Assembly (NCBI RefSeq): GCF_036067295.1
Contig: NZ_CP107954.1
Location: 4,960,001-5,024,000, forward strand
Length of the DNA stretch: 64,000 nt
Direction: 5' to 3'
From: Kribbella sp. NBC_00382
Lineage (GTDB): Bacteria; Actinomycetota; Actinomycetes; Propionibacteriales; Kribbellaceae
Below, in pieces: positions 54,979 through 63,239 of the stretch. A model generated the notes under the pieces. It saw nothing but the letters and a program-made list of their open reading frames with translations, did not search any database and was not told the DNA's origin. How positions within the stretch are numbered: position 1 is the stretch's first letter; the number at the start of each line of letters is the position of its first letter. The position numbers were made by a program, and so were the translations under genes.

Positions 54979-57540
54979 TTGTCGGACGCGGATGGCCGGG
55001 CTGAGGAGAGGCGTGGTTTCGCCGATCTCTTGCTTGACCTGAGGGTCCAGGCAGGACTGTCACAGGAGGAGTTGGCCGACAAGGCCGGGCTCAGCGTGCG
55101 GACCATCCGCGAGCTCGAAGCGGGCCGGGTCGCCCGGCCACGCAAGGATTCTGTACGCCTGCTCGCTGAAGGTCTCGGGCTGCGCGACGGCGACGCCGGC
55201 CGGTTCCTGGCCGCCGCCGGTCATGCGACGGTGCGGCCGGTCATCGCGGTGGCTGATCCCGCGCCGACCGGGTTGCGTTGGCGAGGTACCAGGCCGATCC
55301 CGGACGGTCTCGTCGGGCGCGAGGTCGAGCTGGCGGAGATCGAGAAGCTGCTGCGGCAGAACCGGCTGGTGACGCTGGTCGGGCCGGGTGGAGTCGGCAA
55401 GACGGAGCTCGCGCTGGCCGCTGCCGATCGGGTCTCGTCGGTCGACACGGCCGTGGTGGTCGTCGACCTCACGACGGTGCAGCGCGATGCCGCAGTACCG
55501 TCAGCGATCCTCGATGCTTTCGGTACGGCTCCTGGGACGTCGGATCTGGATGACGTGTTGTCCGGGCGCAAGCCGGGTGACCTGGTGATCGTCGAGGACA
55601 ACGCCGAGCACGTGCTCGACGGGGTCGCGACCGTGGCGAACCGGATGGTGCGCAGCTTCCCGGGGATCGGCGTACTGGTGACTTCGCGGATTCCATTGGG
55701 GTTGCCGGATGAGGTCGTGCGTCGGGTGCAGGTGCTCGGCGTACCGGCCAATGACAAGGATCTGGAGGAGATCGCGGCGTCGCCGGCCGTGGTGATGTTC
55801 TGCCGGCGGGCGGCTCGGGTGCGGCCTGACTTCGCTTTGACTCCTGAGAACGCGGCGACGGTTGCTCGGCTTTGCCAGCGACTGGATGGCTTGCCGTTGG
55901 CGTTGGAGCTTGCGGCTGCGCGGGCTGGGTCGTTGTCGGTGGAGACGATCCTGGCGGCTCTGGATGACCGGTTCCGGTTGTTGTCGGGGCCGCGGCGGTT
56001 TGGGGCGCCGCATCAGCGGACGTTGGCGGACACGATCGCGTGGAGCGTCGACGCGCTGTCGGATCCTGCGCGGCAGTTGCTTTATCGGGCCTCGATGCTC
56101 GGGTCGCCGTTCACCTTGGACGCGGTGGTGGGGGTGTGCACGGGTTCGCCGATCGACGCGTTGGACGTTCCGATGCTGCTCGCTGAGCTGGTGGACAAGT
56201 CACTGCTGCAGCCGGTGCTGGAGTTCGAGGCGCTGTACGGCGCGCGGTACAAGATGCTCGAGACGATCCGCGAGCACGCCTATGCGGGGTTGTCCTCGCA
56301 GGGTACCGACCTGGTGGAGTTCAAGGATCGGACTGTTGCGTGGTGCTCGACGTACGTCGAGTCGCTGGACGGGGCCTGGTCGAGCCCGGACCGCGAGCGG
56401 CGCTACCGGGCGGCCAACGCGAACTCGGCGACCTTCGAGGTCGCCCTGGAGCGGGCATCGGCGCTGGGGGACTGGGACACGGCTGCGGCCATTGTGCTCG
56501 GGTTCCGGATCGCGTGGCAGTACCAGGCGAGCGTGGCCGAGAGCGGGATCCAGTGGGCGAGCGTGTGCGCGGAGAACGTCCACGACAAGGAGGTCAGCGG
56601 TCGACTGCTCGCTATCGCCGGCCGGCTGTCCAACCTGACCGGTGACGTCCGAGCCGCTCGCCGGTACTACGGGGAGGCGCGGACACTCATCTCGCCGTCC
56701 TCGGAGATGGGGCTGATGGCCCGTGGCGGGTGGGTGTCGTCCGGGTCGCTCCTGCTCGACACACTGAGCTTGGCGGAGATACCGGCGCTGGTTGATGACG
56801 CCTTGAAGCATGGCGATGTGCAGCGGTCTGCGACGGTGCAGGCGATCTGTGGGCTCGCGCTGGCTCGGTGGGGGCGGCTGCCTGAGGCCAAGGAGCTGCT
56901 GCTCGCTTGGGAGGCCGCGCTGGCTAATCCGGGGGTGTACCCGGATGAGATCGCGTATATGGCGCTGAGCCGGGTTGAGTCGGAGCTGGGGAATCTTGCG
57001 GAGGCTCGCCGCTGGGCTGAGCTGGCGCGGGGGAGTCAGGCTTCCGATGACCCGGAGCGGACCAAGGTGGCTGGGTGCCTGGCGATGGTGGAGTTCCAGG
57101 CTGGGCGGTACGAGCTGGCGCAGGCGCTGATCGATGAGGCTGATGCTGACATTCGTGGGCATCGCGGGTACTTCGACTACCTGGTGATGCTGTACCGGAG
57201 CCGGCTGGCCCGGCGTACGGGGGACTTGGAGCAGGCTAGGTCGTCCATCCGGGACGCGGTGAGCCGGTTGCTGGTCGAGGGACGGGTTGTTTACCTGCTG
57301 GACGTCATGCCTGAGGCTGTGGCCGTGCTGCATGCGTTGGGGCAGCACGAGCAGGCCGATGCGCTCTGTGGCCAGCTACTGGCCTGGCAACGCACGATGG
57401 ACCCGCCCATGCTCCCCACTGCATGGGCCGTCCTACAGGAGTCCTGCGAGAGCGCCCCGGTCGCCGAAGGCTGGCCCCTGCCGGACCCCGCCGAAGCAGT
57501 ACGCCACATGGCCGACGAACTCCTCGCTGCACTGTCCTAG
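54979..57540 (+). CDS. XRE-HTH / NB-ARC / TPR regulator
   Basis: This 853-residue regulator has an N-terminal helix-turn-helix (residues 12-75, LRVQAGLSQEELADKAGLSV, RTIRELEAGR), an NB-ARC ATPase with Walker A VGPGGVGKTE at 134-143 and Walker B DLVIVEDNAEH, and a long TPR-like C-terminus. It is the XRE counterpart of the BTAD and LAL regulators elsewhere in the window. TTG start at 54979 with GGGGTGACGGG upstream. Its likely targets are unknown; the downstream region is gene-free and carries the RNA candidate at 58195-58428. Confidence 0.9.
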   Translation: MSDADGRAEERRGFADLLLDLRVQAGLSQEELADKAGLSVRTIRELEAGRVARPRKDSVRLLAEGLGLRDGDAGRFLAAAGHATVRPVIAVADPAPTGLRWRGTRPIPDGLVGREVELAEIEKLLRQNRLVTLVGPGGVGKTELALAAADRVSSVDTAVVVVDLTTVQRDAAVPSAILDAFGTAPGTSDLDDVLSGRKPGDLVIVEDNAEHVLDGVATVANRMVRSFPGIGVLVTSRIPLGLPDEVVRRVQVLGVPANDKDLEEIAASPAVVMFCRRAARVRPDFALTPENAATVARLCQRLDGLPLALELAAARAGSLSVETILAALDDRFRLLSGPRRFGAPHQRTLADTIAWSVDALSDPARQLLYRASMLGSPFTLDAVVGVCTGSPIDALDVPMLLAELVDKSLLQPVLEFEALYGARYKMLETIREHAYAGLSSQGTDLVEFKDRTVAWCSTYVESLDGAWSSPDRERRYRAANANSATFEVALERASALGDWDTAAAIVLGFRIAWQYQASVAESGIQWASVCAENVHDKEVSGRLLAIAGRLSNLTGDVRAARRYYGEARTLISPSSEMGLMARGGWVSSGSLLLDTLSLAEIPALVDDALKHGDVQRSATVQAICGLALARWGRLPEAKELLLAWEAALANPGVYPDEIAYMALSRVESELGNLAEARRWAELARGSQASDDPERTKVAGCLAMVEFQAGRYELAQALIDEADADIRGHRGYFDYLVMLYRSRLARRTGDLEQARSSIRDAVSRLLVEGRVVYLLDVMPEAVAVLHALGQHEQADALCGQLLAWQRTMDPPMLPTAWAVLQESCESAPVAEGWPLPDPAEAVRHMADELLAALS

Positions 57541-57640
57541 CCCGCACCCCGCACCCCGCACCCCGCACCCCGCTCTCGGCGCTCCGCCTCCGCACCCCGC
57601 TCTCGGCGCTCCGCCCTCGCACCCGCACCCGCAGTCCTCC
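57541..57640. repeat. Short C-rich tandem repeats after the XRE-NB-ARC gene
   Basis: Four CCGCACC units directly follow the stop codon, then GCTCTCGGCGCTCCGCC occurs twice with a 27-bp period (about 57572 and 57599), and CGCACC again. All frames across it are open because of composition. The bases 57641-58190 are also GC-rich, without a recognisable gene. Confidence 0.7.
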
Positions 57641-58194
57641 CCGCGCCCCCGCCGTCCTCCCGACGCCAGCGCGGTCCCTCGCCGGCGCCCACGCCATTCC
57701 ACCCGGCGCCATTTGTCCCCGCGCTCACGCCGTCCCTCCCCACCCCAACGCCTGGCGACCGGGCCTCCACTCCCTTCGCCTTCCTTCCCTTGCCGCGTCG
57801 AAGGGTGCTGGCGCCTGACGAGCCAGCTCGGGTTTCGTGACGGGGATCGGTGGAAGCTGCCGGGGAACTGCCGGTGCTTCTGCCTCGTCCGGACATGGCC
57901 TGCGGAACAAGAATTACAGCCGTAGGACAGGTTCCACGAGACAGAGATCCGAGACCGGGTTCGAGCGATACGGAAGGAGGCGATGACCATGCCGAGGCAG
58001 ACATGGCTCGCCGGACTGCCGGGAAGCTCGGCCAATCCGGAGCAGGCGACGCGGAGGACATCCGGCAGTCGGACGGTGGGGGCGCCGAACAACTGCCGAG
58101 ATCTCCGGAGTGCTGGCTCGTGTGGAGCTGCCCTACCTCACACCGGGGGCCGTGCACCGTCAGGGCACGTGACCCGGGGCGGGGTCCCAGCAGC

Positions 58195-58428
58195 GACCAG
58201 GCACACGACACAGGGGACGAGTGCCGGTCCGGTCGACACGGGAAAGCCGGCGGGTTTGGTCACCCGCCGGTGGGTCGACCGCTGGGGCTCCCCGGGGGAT
58301 TGCGGTGAGCCTCACAGGGGACGGCTCGCCGCGTAGCCGGTACCAAGCCATGTGAGCTGACACCGAGGGGGAGTCAGCTCTAGCGGCGAGGTGGAGGACC
58401 ACACAGGGGATGGTCCCTCCACCTCGCC
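58195..58428. ncRNA. Candidate structured RNA: five hairpins with recurring AGGGG loops
   Basis: Five hairpins follow each other: 58195-58229 (loop ACACAGGGGA), 58230-58281 (two-tier stem, CCGGCGGGT/ACCCGCCGG inside GGTCGAC/GTCGACC), 58302-58332 (10 bp, loop TCACAGGGGAC), 58354-58380 (8 bp, loop ACCGAGGGGGA) and 58385-58428 (16 bp with one bulge, loop ACACAGGGGAT). Four of the five loops share an AGGGG core, while their stems differ in sequence, which points to selection on loops in a folded RNA. The last hairpin also serves as a terminator for either neighbour. On the minus strand the loops would be TCCCC-rich, like anti-Shine-Dalgarno sRNA loops. Strand and function unknown; no known family recognised. 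Confidence 0.55.
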
Positions 58429-58436
58429 GAGGCGGA

Positions 58437-58955
58437 TCAGGTAACGGCTTGGGCCAGTACTGCGGTCTTGTCGAAGGCGTAGCCGACCATCCAGTGCGGC
58501 TGGAGGCGGCAGTACGCGATCTCGTCGGCCCAGCTGGAGGGGGAGCTGCCGTAGTGGGCCACCAGGTGGGCCTCGATCTCGGCGAAGTCAGGGTGGTCGG
58601 TGGTGAGGAACTCGACCTGCCCGTGGCTGAAGACGCCGATCCGCTCGCCGTCGACGTACGAGATGCTTGCGGCAGGTCTGGCCTTCAGTTGGCGTGCCTT
58701 GGCCGCCTGCATCGACGTGGTGAACACCCAGCGAGCATGCAGGAAGTGGCCGTCGACGGCGCTGATCCTCGGCTCACCCTTTGCGGTCACGGTAGCCAGG
58801 TTGAGCGTGCACATGCCTTGCAGGATCCGGACCAGCTCGGCGGCGGTCAGCCGCCGCTCGTCGCTGATGATCTCGCGCAGATGCTCCGTGGAGCGCTCGT
58901 AGGCCGCCTCGAGCAGCCGCTGCAGGTCCCCGACTTCCTCGCTCGTCTCTTTCAT
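58437..58955 (-). CDS. Pyridoxamine 5'-phosphate oxidase family (split-barrel flavin-binding) protein
   Basis: The 172-residue protein has an N-terminal helix (LQRLLEAAYERSTEHLREII) and then a PPOx-type split barrel: MCTLNLATVTAKGEPRISAV, WVFTTSMQAAKARQLKARP and SYVDGERIGVFSHGQVEFL. These bind FMN or F420, but the reaction is unknown. ATG at 58955 has no distinct ribosome binding site; longer readings cross the promoter of degV. Its 3' end touches the last hairpin of the RNA candidate (8 bp away). It is divergent from degV. Confidence 0.87.
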   Translation of the reverse strand: MKETSEEVGDLQRLLEAAYERSTEHLREIISDERRLTAAELVRILQGMCTLNLATVTAKGEPRISAVDGHFLHARWVFTTSMQAAKARQLKARPAASISYVDGERIGVFSHGQVEFLTTDHPDFAEIEAHLVAHYGSSPSSWADEIAYCRLQPHWMVGYAFDKTAVLAQAVT

Positions 58956-59007
58956 TGACCGAGTCTGACACCGGGCGCGGACGAAAACTGTCCGGTAACC
59001 TCGCTGC

Positions 59008-59850
59008 ATGTCAGCCCGCGTGCACGTCGTCACCGACTCCACCGCGGGTCTGTCGGCGCACGAGGTGCTCCGGCTCCCGCTGACCGTAGTACCGCTGCAG
59101 GTGGTGATCGGCGGGACGGCGTACGACGACGGCGCGACCAGCTCGGACGCCGTCGCGGAGGCGCTGAAGACGTTCACCCCGGTGTCGACGAGCCGGCCCG
59201 CTCCTCAGTCGTTCGCGGACACGTATGCCGAATGCGCCGAGGCCGGGGCCGAGTCGATCGTCTCGATCCACCTGTCCGGCGACATGTCGGGGACGTTCGA
59301 GGCGGCCATGATCGGCGCCAAGGAGTCGCCGATCCCGGTGCGAGTGGTCGATTCGCGGTCGCTGGGGATGGGGTTGGGCTTCCCGGTCCTCGCTGCTGCT
59401 TTGGCTGCCGCTGACGGGGCGGACCAGGCGGGCGTCGAGGCGGCTGCCCGCGCGCGGATGGCTGCGGTCTCGTCGTACTTCTATGTCGACACCCTCGAGT
59501 ACTTGCGCCGCGGCGGCCGGATCGGAGCAGCCCAAGCCCTGCTCGGTACTGCGCTAGCAGTCAAGCCACTGCTGACCATCAGCGGTGGGCGGATCGTCCC
59601 GCTGGAGAAGGTCCGCACGTCAAGCCGCGCAATCGCCCGCCTCGCCGACATCGCAGTCCAGCGCGCCGGTGACGGCCCGGTCCAGGTAGCCGTCCATCAC
59701 CTGGCCAACCTCGACAAGGCCCAGACCCTCGCAGACGGCCTAGCCGACCGCCTCCCACAGGCGGAAGAAATCGTCCTCCGCGAGGTAGGTGCAGTAATAG
59801 GCGCCCACGTCGGCCCCGGCATGCTCGCAGTAGTAATCGCTCCCCGCTGA
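59008..59850 (+). CDS. DegV family fatty-acid-binding protein
   Basis: This 280-residue protein has the DegV fold: VVTDSTAGLS at the start, TSRPAPQSF, SIHLSGDMSGTFEAA and VDTLEYLRRGGRIGAAQALLG. DegV proteins (FakB-like) bind fatty acids for phosphorylation; a FakA-type kinase gene is not adjacent. A -10-like TAACCT at 58996-59001 stands 6 bases before the ATG, so the mRNA is probably leaderless. The last 12 codons are the first unit of a 38-bp tandem repeat that continues beyond the stop. In actinobacteria degV is often found near comEA, as here. Confidence 0.92.
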   Translation: MSARVHVVTDSTAGLSAHEVLRLPLTVVPLQVVIGGTAYDDGATSSDAVAEALKTFTPVSTSRPAPQSFADTYAECAEAGAESIVSIHLSGDMSGTFEAAMIGAKESPIPVRVVDSRSLGMGLGFPVLAAALAAADGADQAGVEAAARARMAAVSSYFYVDTLEYLRRGGRIGAAQALLGTALAVKPLLTISGGRIVPLEKVRTSSRAIARLADIAVQRAGDGPVQVAVHHLANLDKAQTLADGLADRLPQAEEIVLREVGAVIGAHVGPGMLAVVIAPR

Positions 59851-60041
59851 CCCCCGGCATGCCCGTGGTAGTAGTCCCTCCCCGCTGCCCCCCGGCATGC
59901 CCGCGGTACCCCTCGCTTCCCGCTGACCCCCGGCATGCCCGTGGTACCCCTCGCTTCCCGCAGACCCTCGGCATGCTCGCGGTACCCCTCCCTCCCCGCT
60001 GACCCCCGGCATGCCCGCGGTACCCCTCGTTTCCCGCTGCC
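59814..60041 (+). repeat. 38-bp minisatellite starting inside the degV 3' end
   Basis: Six units of exactly 38 bp, beginning CCCCGGCATGC and ending CCCCGCTGAC or similar, start at 59814, 59852, 59890, 59928, 59966 and 60004; a shorter decayed copy follows to about 60075. The first unit is coding: it encodes the last 12 residues of DegV (GPGMLAVVIAPR) and its stop. The units are therefore copies of the gene's own end. 38 is not a multiple of three. The remaining 60076-60178 holds no gene. Confidence 0.92.
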
Positions 60042-60178
60042 CCCGGCGTGCTCTTGTACTCATCCGCCCCTGCCAACCACAGCGACCCGGCGACGCTTGT
60101 CCCGGCGATGCCCGCTGGTGCCAACGCAGGGTGCTGAACCCGGACGGGGATCGTCCGCTAACAGTCCTACGCTGAGGC

Positions 60179-61387
60179 ATGGCCGAGACGGATGGTGTTG
60201 ACGGGTGGCGGGTTCTTGACGGCGGGCTGAGCGCTTGGTTCGACTCGCCGTCGTTGAGCGTCGGGGCGGCATTCGCCGGTCGCATCGTCGGGTTGGTGGG
60301 CGGGCGGGGGATGCCGGATCTGGATCTGCGGGGTGGTGGGGTTCGGGTGCGTATCGGCGTACCGGGAACTGAAGCGGGTGATGCTGACGTGGAGCTGGCT
60401 GACGCGATCTCGGCGGCGGCTCGGGAGCTTGGGATGGCTGCGGATTCGGCGGGGCTGCAGGAGTTGGGGGTGGCGGTCTCTTCCACCGACTTGCTTCCGG
60501 TGGTGTCGTTCTGGCGTAGCGCCTTTGCCTATGAGCCGGTGGGCAGTGACCGCTTCGGGGATTCGTTGCGGCGGGATTCGGGGATCTCGTTCCATCGACT
60601 GGAGCAGCCGCGGCCGTTGCGCAATCGGTTCCATGTCGACGTGAGCCGGATGCCTGACGCGGTGGAGGAGTTCAAGGCGGCTGTCGGGCAGGAGTCGTAC
60701 GGTCCGTGGGGAGTTGCGCTCGCCGACCCCGACGGCAACGAGATCGACCTTGTCCCGGGGAGCGAGCTTGCCGATGGGCCGGCGACCGCTGACTGGCGGG
60801 TGCTGTTCGGCGCGATGACCTTCTACCCGACGACTTCCGCTGCGCAGGCAGTCCAGCTGGCGACGGCTGTTGCGCGTCTCGCCGACGAGGCCGGTCGGCC
60901 GTTGCTGGTGGATCTGCGCCCGGACGGCGTCACGATCGACAGCGGGAAGGACCAGTGGGAGAACGACGTCGCCGAGTTTGTTGAGCTGGCCGCGCGGATC
61001 CAATCGGCCGCGCGCGAGCTTGGGTTGTCGGCGGATCTGGGGCGGCTGCGCTTCGTCCAGTTCGGCATCGACGCGGTCGACGTTGCCGCAGTACGGGCGT
61101 TCTGGACGCGCGTACTCGGCTATCACGAGGACCCTCGCGGCAACGACATCTACGACCCGCGACGCCTCAACCCAACCTTCATCTTCCAGCAGATGGACGC
61201 CGCCGACGAGGCGCGCCGCCGCCAGCGCAACCGAACCCACCTCGAACTCTCGATCCCGTCTGACCAGCTCCAGACCCGCCTCGACGCAGCCGTCGCCGCC
61301 GGCGGACAGATCTTGCCCACCGACCGCCCGGGTAGCCACGCCGTTGCCGACCCAGAAGGCAACGAACTCAACCTCCTCACCGCCTGA
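60179..61387 (+). CDS. Fusion of two pterin-dehydratase-like and two VOC domains
   Basis: The 402-residue protein repeats one architecture twice. Residues ~8-85 resemble a pterin-4a-carbinolamine dehydratase (WRVLDGGLSAWFDSPSLSVG, MPDLDLRGGGVRVRIG) and ~97-200 a VOC domain ending ALADPDGNEIDLVPG. Residues ~209-300 repeat the dehydratase-like part (WRVLFGAMTFYPTTSAAQAV, PLLVDLRPDGVTID) and ~310-402 the second VOC domain (AVADPEGNELNLLTA). The usual dehydratase active-site His pair is not obvious, so catalysis is uncertain. TACGCT 5 bases before the ATG suggests a leaderless start; GAGG is also present. Confidence 0.78.
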   Translation: MAETDGVDGWRVLDGGLSAWFDSPSLSVGAAFAGRIVGLVGGRGMPDLDLRGGGVRVRIGVPGTEAGDADVELADAISAAARELGMAADSAGLQELGVAVSSTDLLPVVSFWRSAFAYEPVGSDRFGDSLRRDSGISFHRLEQPRPLRNRFHVDVSRMPDAVEEFKAAVGQESYGPWGVALADPDGNEIDLVPGSELADGPATADWRVLFGAMTFYPTTSAAQAVQLATAVARLADEAGRPLLVDLRPDGVTIDSGKDQWENDVAEFVELAARIQSAARELGLSADLGRLRFVQFGIDAVDVAAVRAFWTRVLGYHEDPRGNDIYDPRRLNPTFIFQQMDAADEARRRQRNRTHLELSIPSDQLQTRLDAAVAAGGQILPTDRPGSHAVADPEGNELNLLTA

Positions 61388-61484
61388 CCCAACCTCTTCG
61401 ACTACTTACGGTTCTGGTACTTCGCGCGCTCCGCCTTGGTGAGGCCTTAATGCCTTGTGGATAACGGAAAACGGCCGTCCTGAT

Positions 61485-61529
61485 TTGCGCGCGAGCAACT
61501 ACACAGCGTATTATCGAACACATGTTCCC
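61485..61529 (+). promoter_or_regulatory. Promoter and LexA-type SOS box over the HNH gene start
   Basis: -35 TTGCGC (61485-61490), 18-bp spacer, -10 TATTAT (61509-61514), and 7 bases further the ATG at 61522, a layout that indicates a leaderless mRNA. TCGAAC-ACAT-GTTCCC (61514-61529) matches the actinobacterial LexA box TCGAACNNNNGTTCGA except for the last two bases and covers the -10 edge and the start codon. LexA binding would block both initiation and the start site. Confidence 0.75.
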
Positions 61530-63174
61530 CTCTGATCTGGATGGCTACGGCGCCCGCGAGACTCTCGCCGCGCTGGTGGACGTCCACGATCTGCAGCGCC
61601 AGGCCGACCTCGCCGAGATACGTCTCGCCCTGCACTTCGCGGACCTGCACCCTGACCCCGCGACACTCTCTGGCGAGGTCGCGATGCCTGGTGGGGAACG
61701 CGGCATCGTGTACGGCGGCGCGGGCTGTCCCGCGGTCGCCGAGTTCGCCCCAGCGGAGTTCGGCGCCGTGACCGGTAGGTCAACGGGGGCCGCGGCGACC
61801 TTCCTCGGGCAGGCGCTGGCGCTGCGGCACCGGCTCCCGCAGACGTACGCGCAGGTGCTTTCGGGACACGCGACGGCTTGGAAGGCGCGCAAGATCGCCA
61901 CCGCCTGTATGGAACTGTCAGAGGAAGCGGCCGCGATCGTCGACCGCAGAGTCGCCGCCATCGTCGACTCGGTCACTCCGCTGCGACTGGCGAACATCGT
62001 CAGGGCGGCGATGTGGCAGGCCGACCCCGAGGCGGCCCAGGCCAAGGCCGAGGAGAGGGCCCGGAAGCGAGGGGTGTGGGCCGGACGATCCGATGAGTAC
62101 GGCACGACGATGTTGTTCGTCCGTGCCAGCTCGGGTGACGTGATCCGGTTCAAGGCGACCGTCGATCAGGTCGCCGACGCGCTGGCAGCCCTTGGCGACA
62201 AGGATTCCAAGCAGCAGCGTCGCGCGAAGGCACTTGGCGTACTCGCCGACCCAGCACTGGCCGACAAGCTCCTCCAGGTCGCCCACCACCTGACTGCGAC
62301 CTCCGTGGTCGTCGGCAGCGCCGATACCGACCCAACGGCCAGCGCCACTCCAGACGCGGCTCCCGATGCAACCGCCGACGCCCAGAAGGCCGACTGTCCG
62401 CCAACCGGGCCGGCGTTGGTACCTGCCCCCGATTCGGAGCGGCAGCGGGACGACTTCGACCGCGAACCTGAGAATGACGCCTACACCGAGGACGCTCCGC
62501 ACCCCAGCGACCCTGCCTTCGACGACTACCTTCCCGATCCTTCGCAGCGAACCGATGAGCCCTGGTCGTCCGACCGGACGGACGAACGGCAGGAATCGGA
62601 TCGCGGTATGGATTGGGCCGCGCGCCGGGACCTGGCCAAGAAACTCGATGCCATCCGGCAGATCGCCCACACCGGGCGGAGACCCAGACAGACGGTCCTC
62701 TATGCCCACATCACCGACGAGGTTCTCCTCGCCGGGCAGGGCGTCACGCGCGTCGAAGGGTATGGCCCGGTCTACGTCGACCGGCTGCACGAGCTCCTCG
62801 GTCATGACCAGGTGGTCATCCGGCCGGTGATAGATCTCAGGGTCGGTGTCAGCGCTGACGCCTATGAGATCCCTCGCCGGATCCGCGAACAGGTGAAGCT
62901 CACCTACCCGGTCGAGCAGTTCCCGTACGGCACGGCCACGACCACCGACAGCATCGATCTCGACCACATCGAACCCTTTGATCCGCACGGACCACCGAAG
63001 CAGACCAGTACGGCGAACCTCGTACCCCTGCGGCGATTCAGCCACCGGGTGAAGACCCATGGCGGCTGGGGATTCCGGCGCATCGACGAACTCACAGTGG
63101 AGTGGACGACTCGCCACGGATTCGTCTTCCATGTCGATCACCTGGGGACCCACCGCGTCGACGACGGTGACTGA
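61522..63174 (+). CDS. DUF222-HNH endonuclease domain protein (13E12 repeat family)
   Basis: This 550-residue protein has an N-terminal DUF222 region (YGARETLAALVDVHDLQRQA..., TAWKARKIATACMELSEE), an acidic low-complexity linker (about residues 270-370, Pro/Asp/Thr rich) and a C-terminal HNH nuclease (SIDLDHIEPFDPHGPPKQTS, NLVPLRRFSHRVKTHGGW). The family includes the mycobacterial 13E12 repeat proteins, several of which are LexA-regulated; the SOS box over its start fits that. The role in DNA damage or mobility is unknown. It starts leaderless behind TATTAT. Confidence 0.9.
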   Translation: MFPSDLDGYGARETLAALVDVHDLQRQADLAEIRLALHFADLHPDPATLSGEVAMPGGERGIVYGGAGCPAVAEFAPAEFGAVTGRSTGAAATFLGQALALRHRLPQTYAQVLSGHATAWKARKIATACMELSEEAAAIVDRRVAAIVDSVTPLRLANIVRAAMWQADPEAAQAKAEERARKRGVWAGRSDEYGTTMLFVRASSGDVIRFKATVDQVADALAALGDKDSKQQRRAKALGVLADPALADKLLQVAHHLTATSVVVGSADTDPTASATPDAAPDATADAQKADCPPTGPALVPAPDSERQRDDFDREPENDAYTEDAPHPSDPAFDDYLPDPSQRTDEPWSSDRTDERQESDRGMDWAARRDLAKKLDAIRQIAHTGRRPRQTVLYAHITDEVLLAGQGVTRVEGYGPVYVDRLHELLGHDQVVIRPVIDLRVGVSADAYEIPRRIREQVKLTYPVEQFPYGTATTTDSIDLDHIEPFDPHGPPKQTSTANLVPLRRFSHRVKTHGGWGFRRIDELTVEWTTRHGFVFHVDHLGTHRVDDGD

Positions 63175-63239
63175 GGTGGTTGTCCCCAGGCCGAGAACTT
63201 CCTCCGCCGGATACCGGAAAGGCTCGTACTTTCCCTGGT

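Noticed and set aside
57983-58336. 117-codon frame with a strong AAGGAGG upstream
   Set aside because: Third-position composition is not that of local genes, the protein is low-complexity, and it crosses three of the structured hairpins. The SD-like sequence is noted but not enough.
58195-58428. Known 6C RNA
   Set aside because: 6C RNAs have loops with at least six consecutive C; here the minus-strand loops have four or five, and there are five hairpins, not two.
59814-60075. Possible CRISPR array
   Set aside because: The 38-bp units are directly adjacent without unique spacers and derive from the degV 3' end; no cas genes present.
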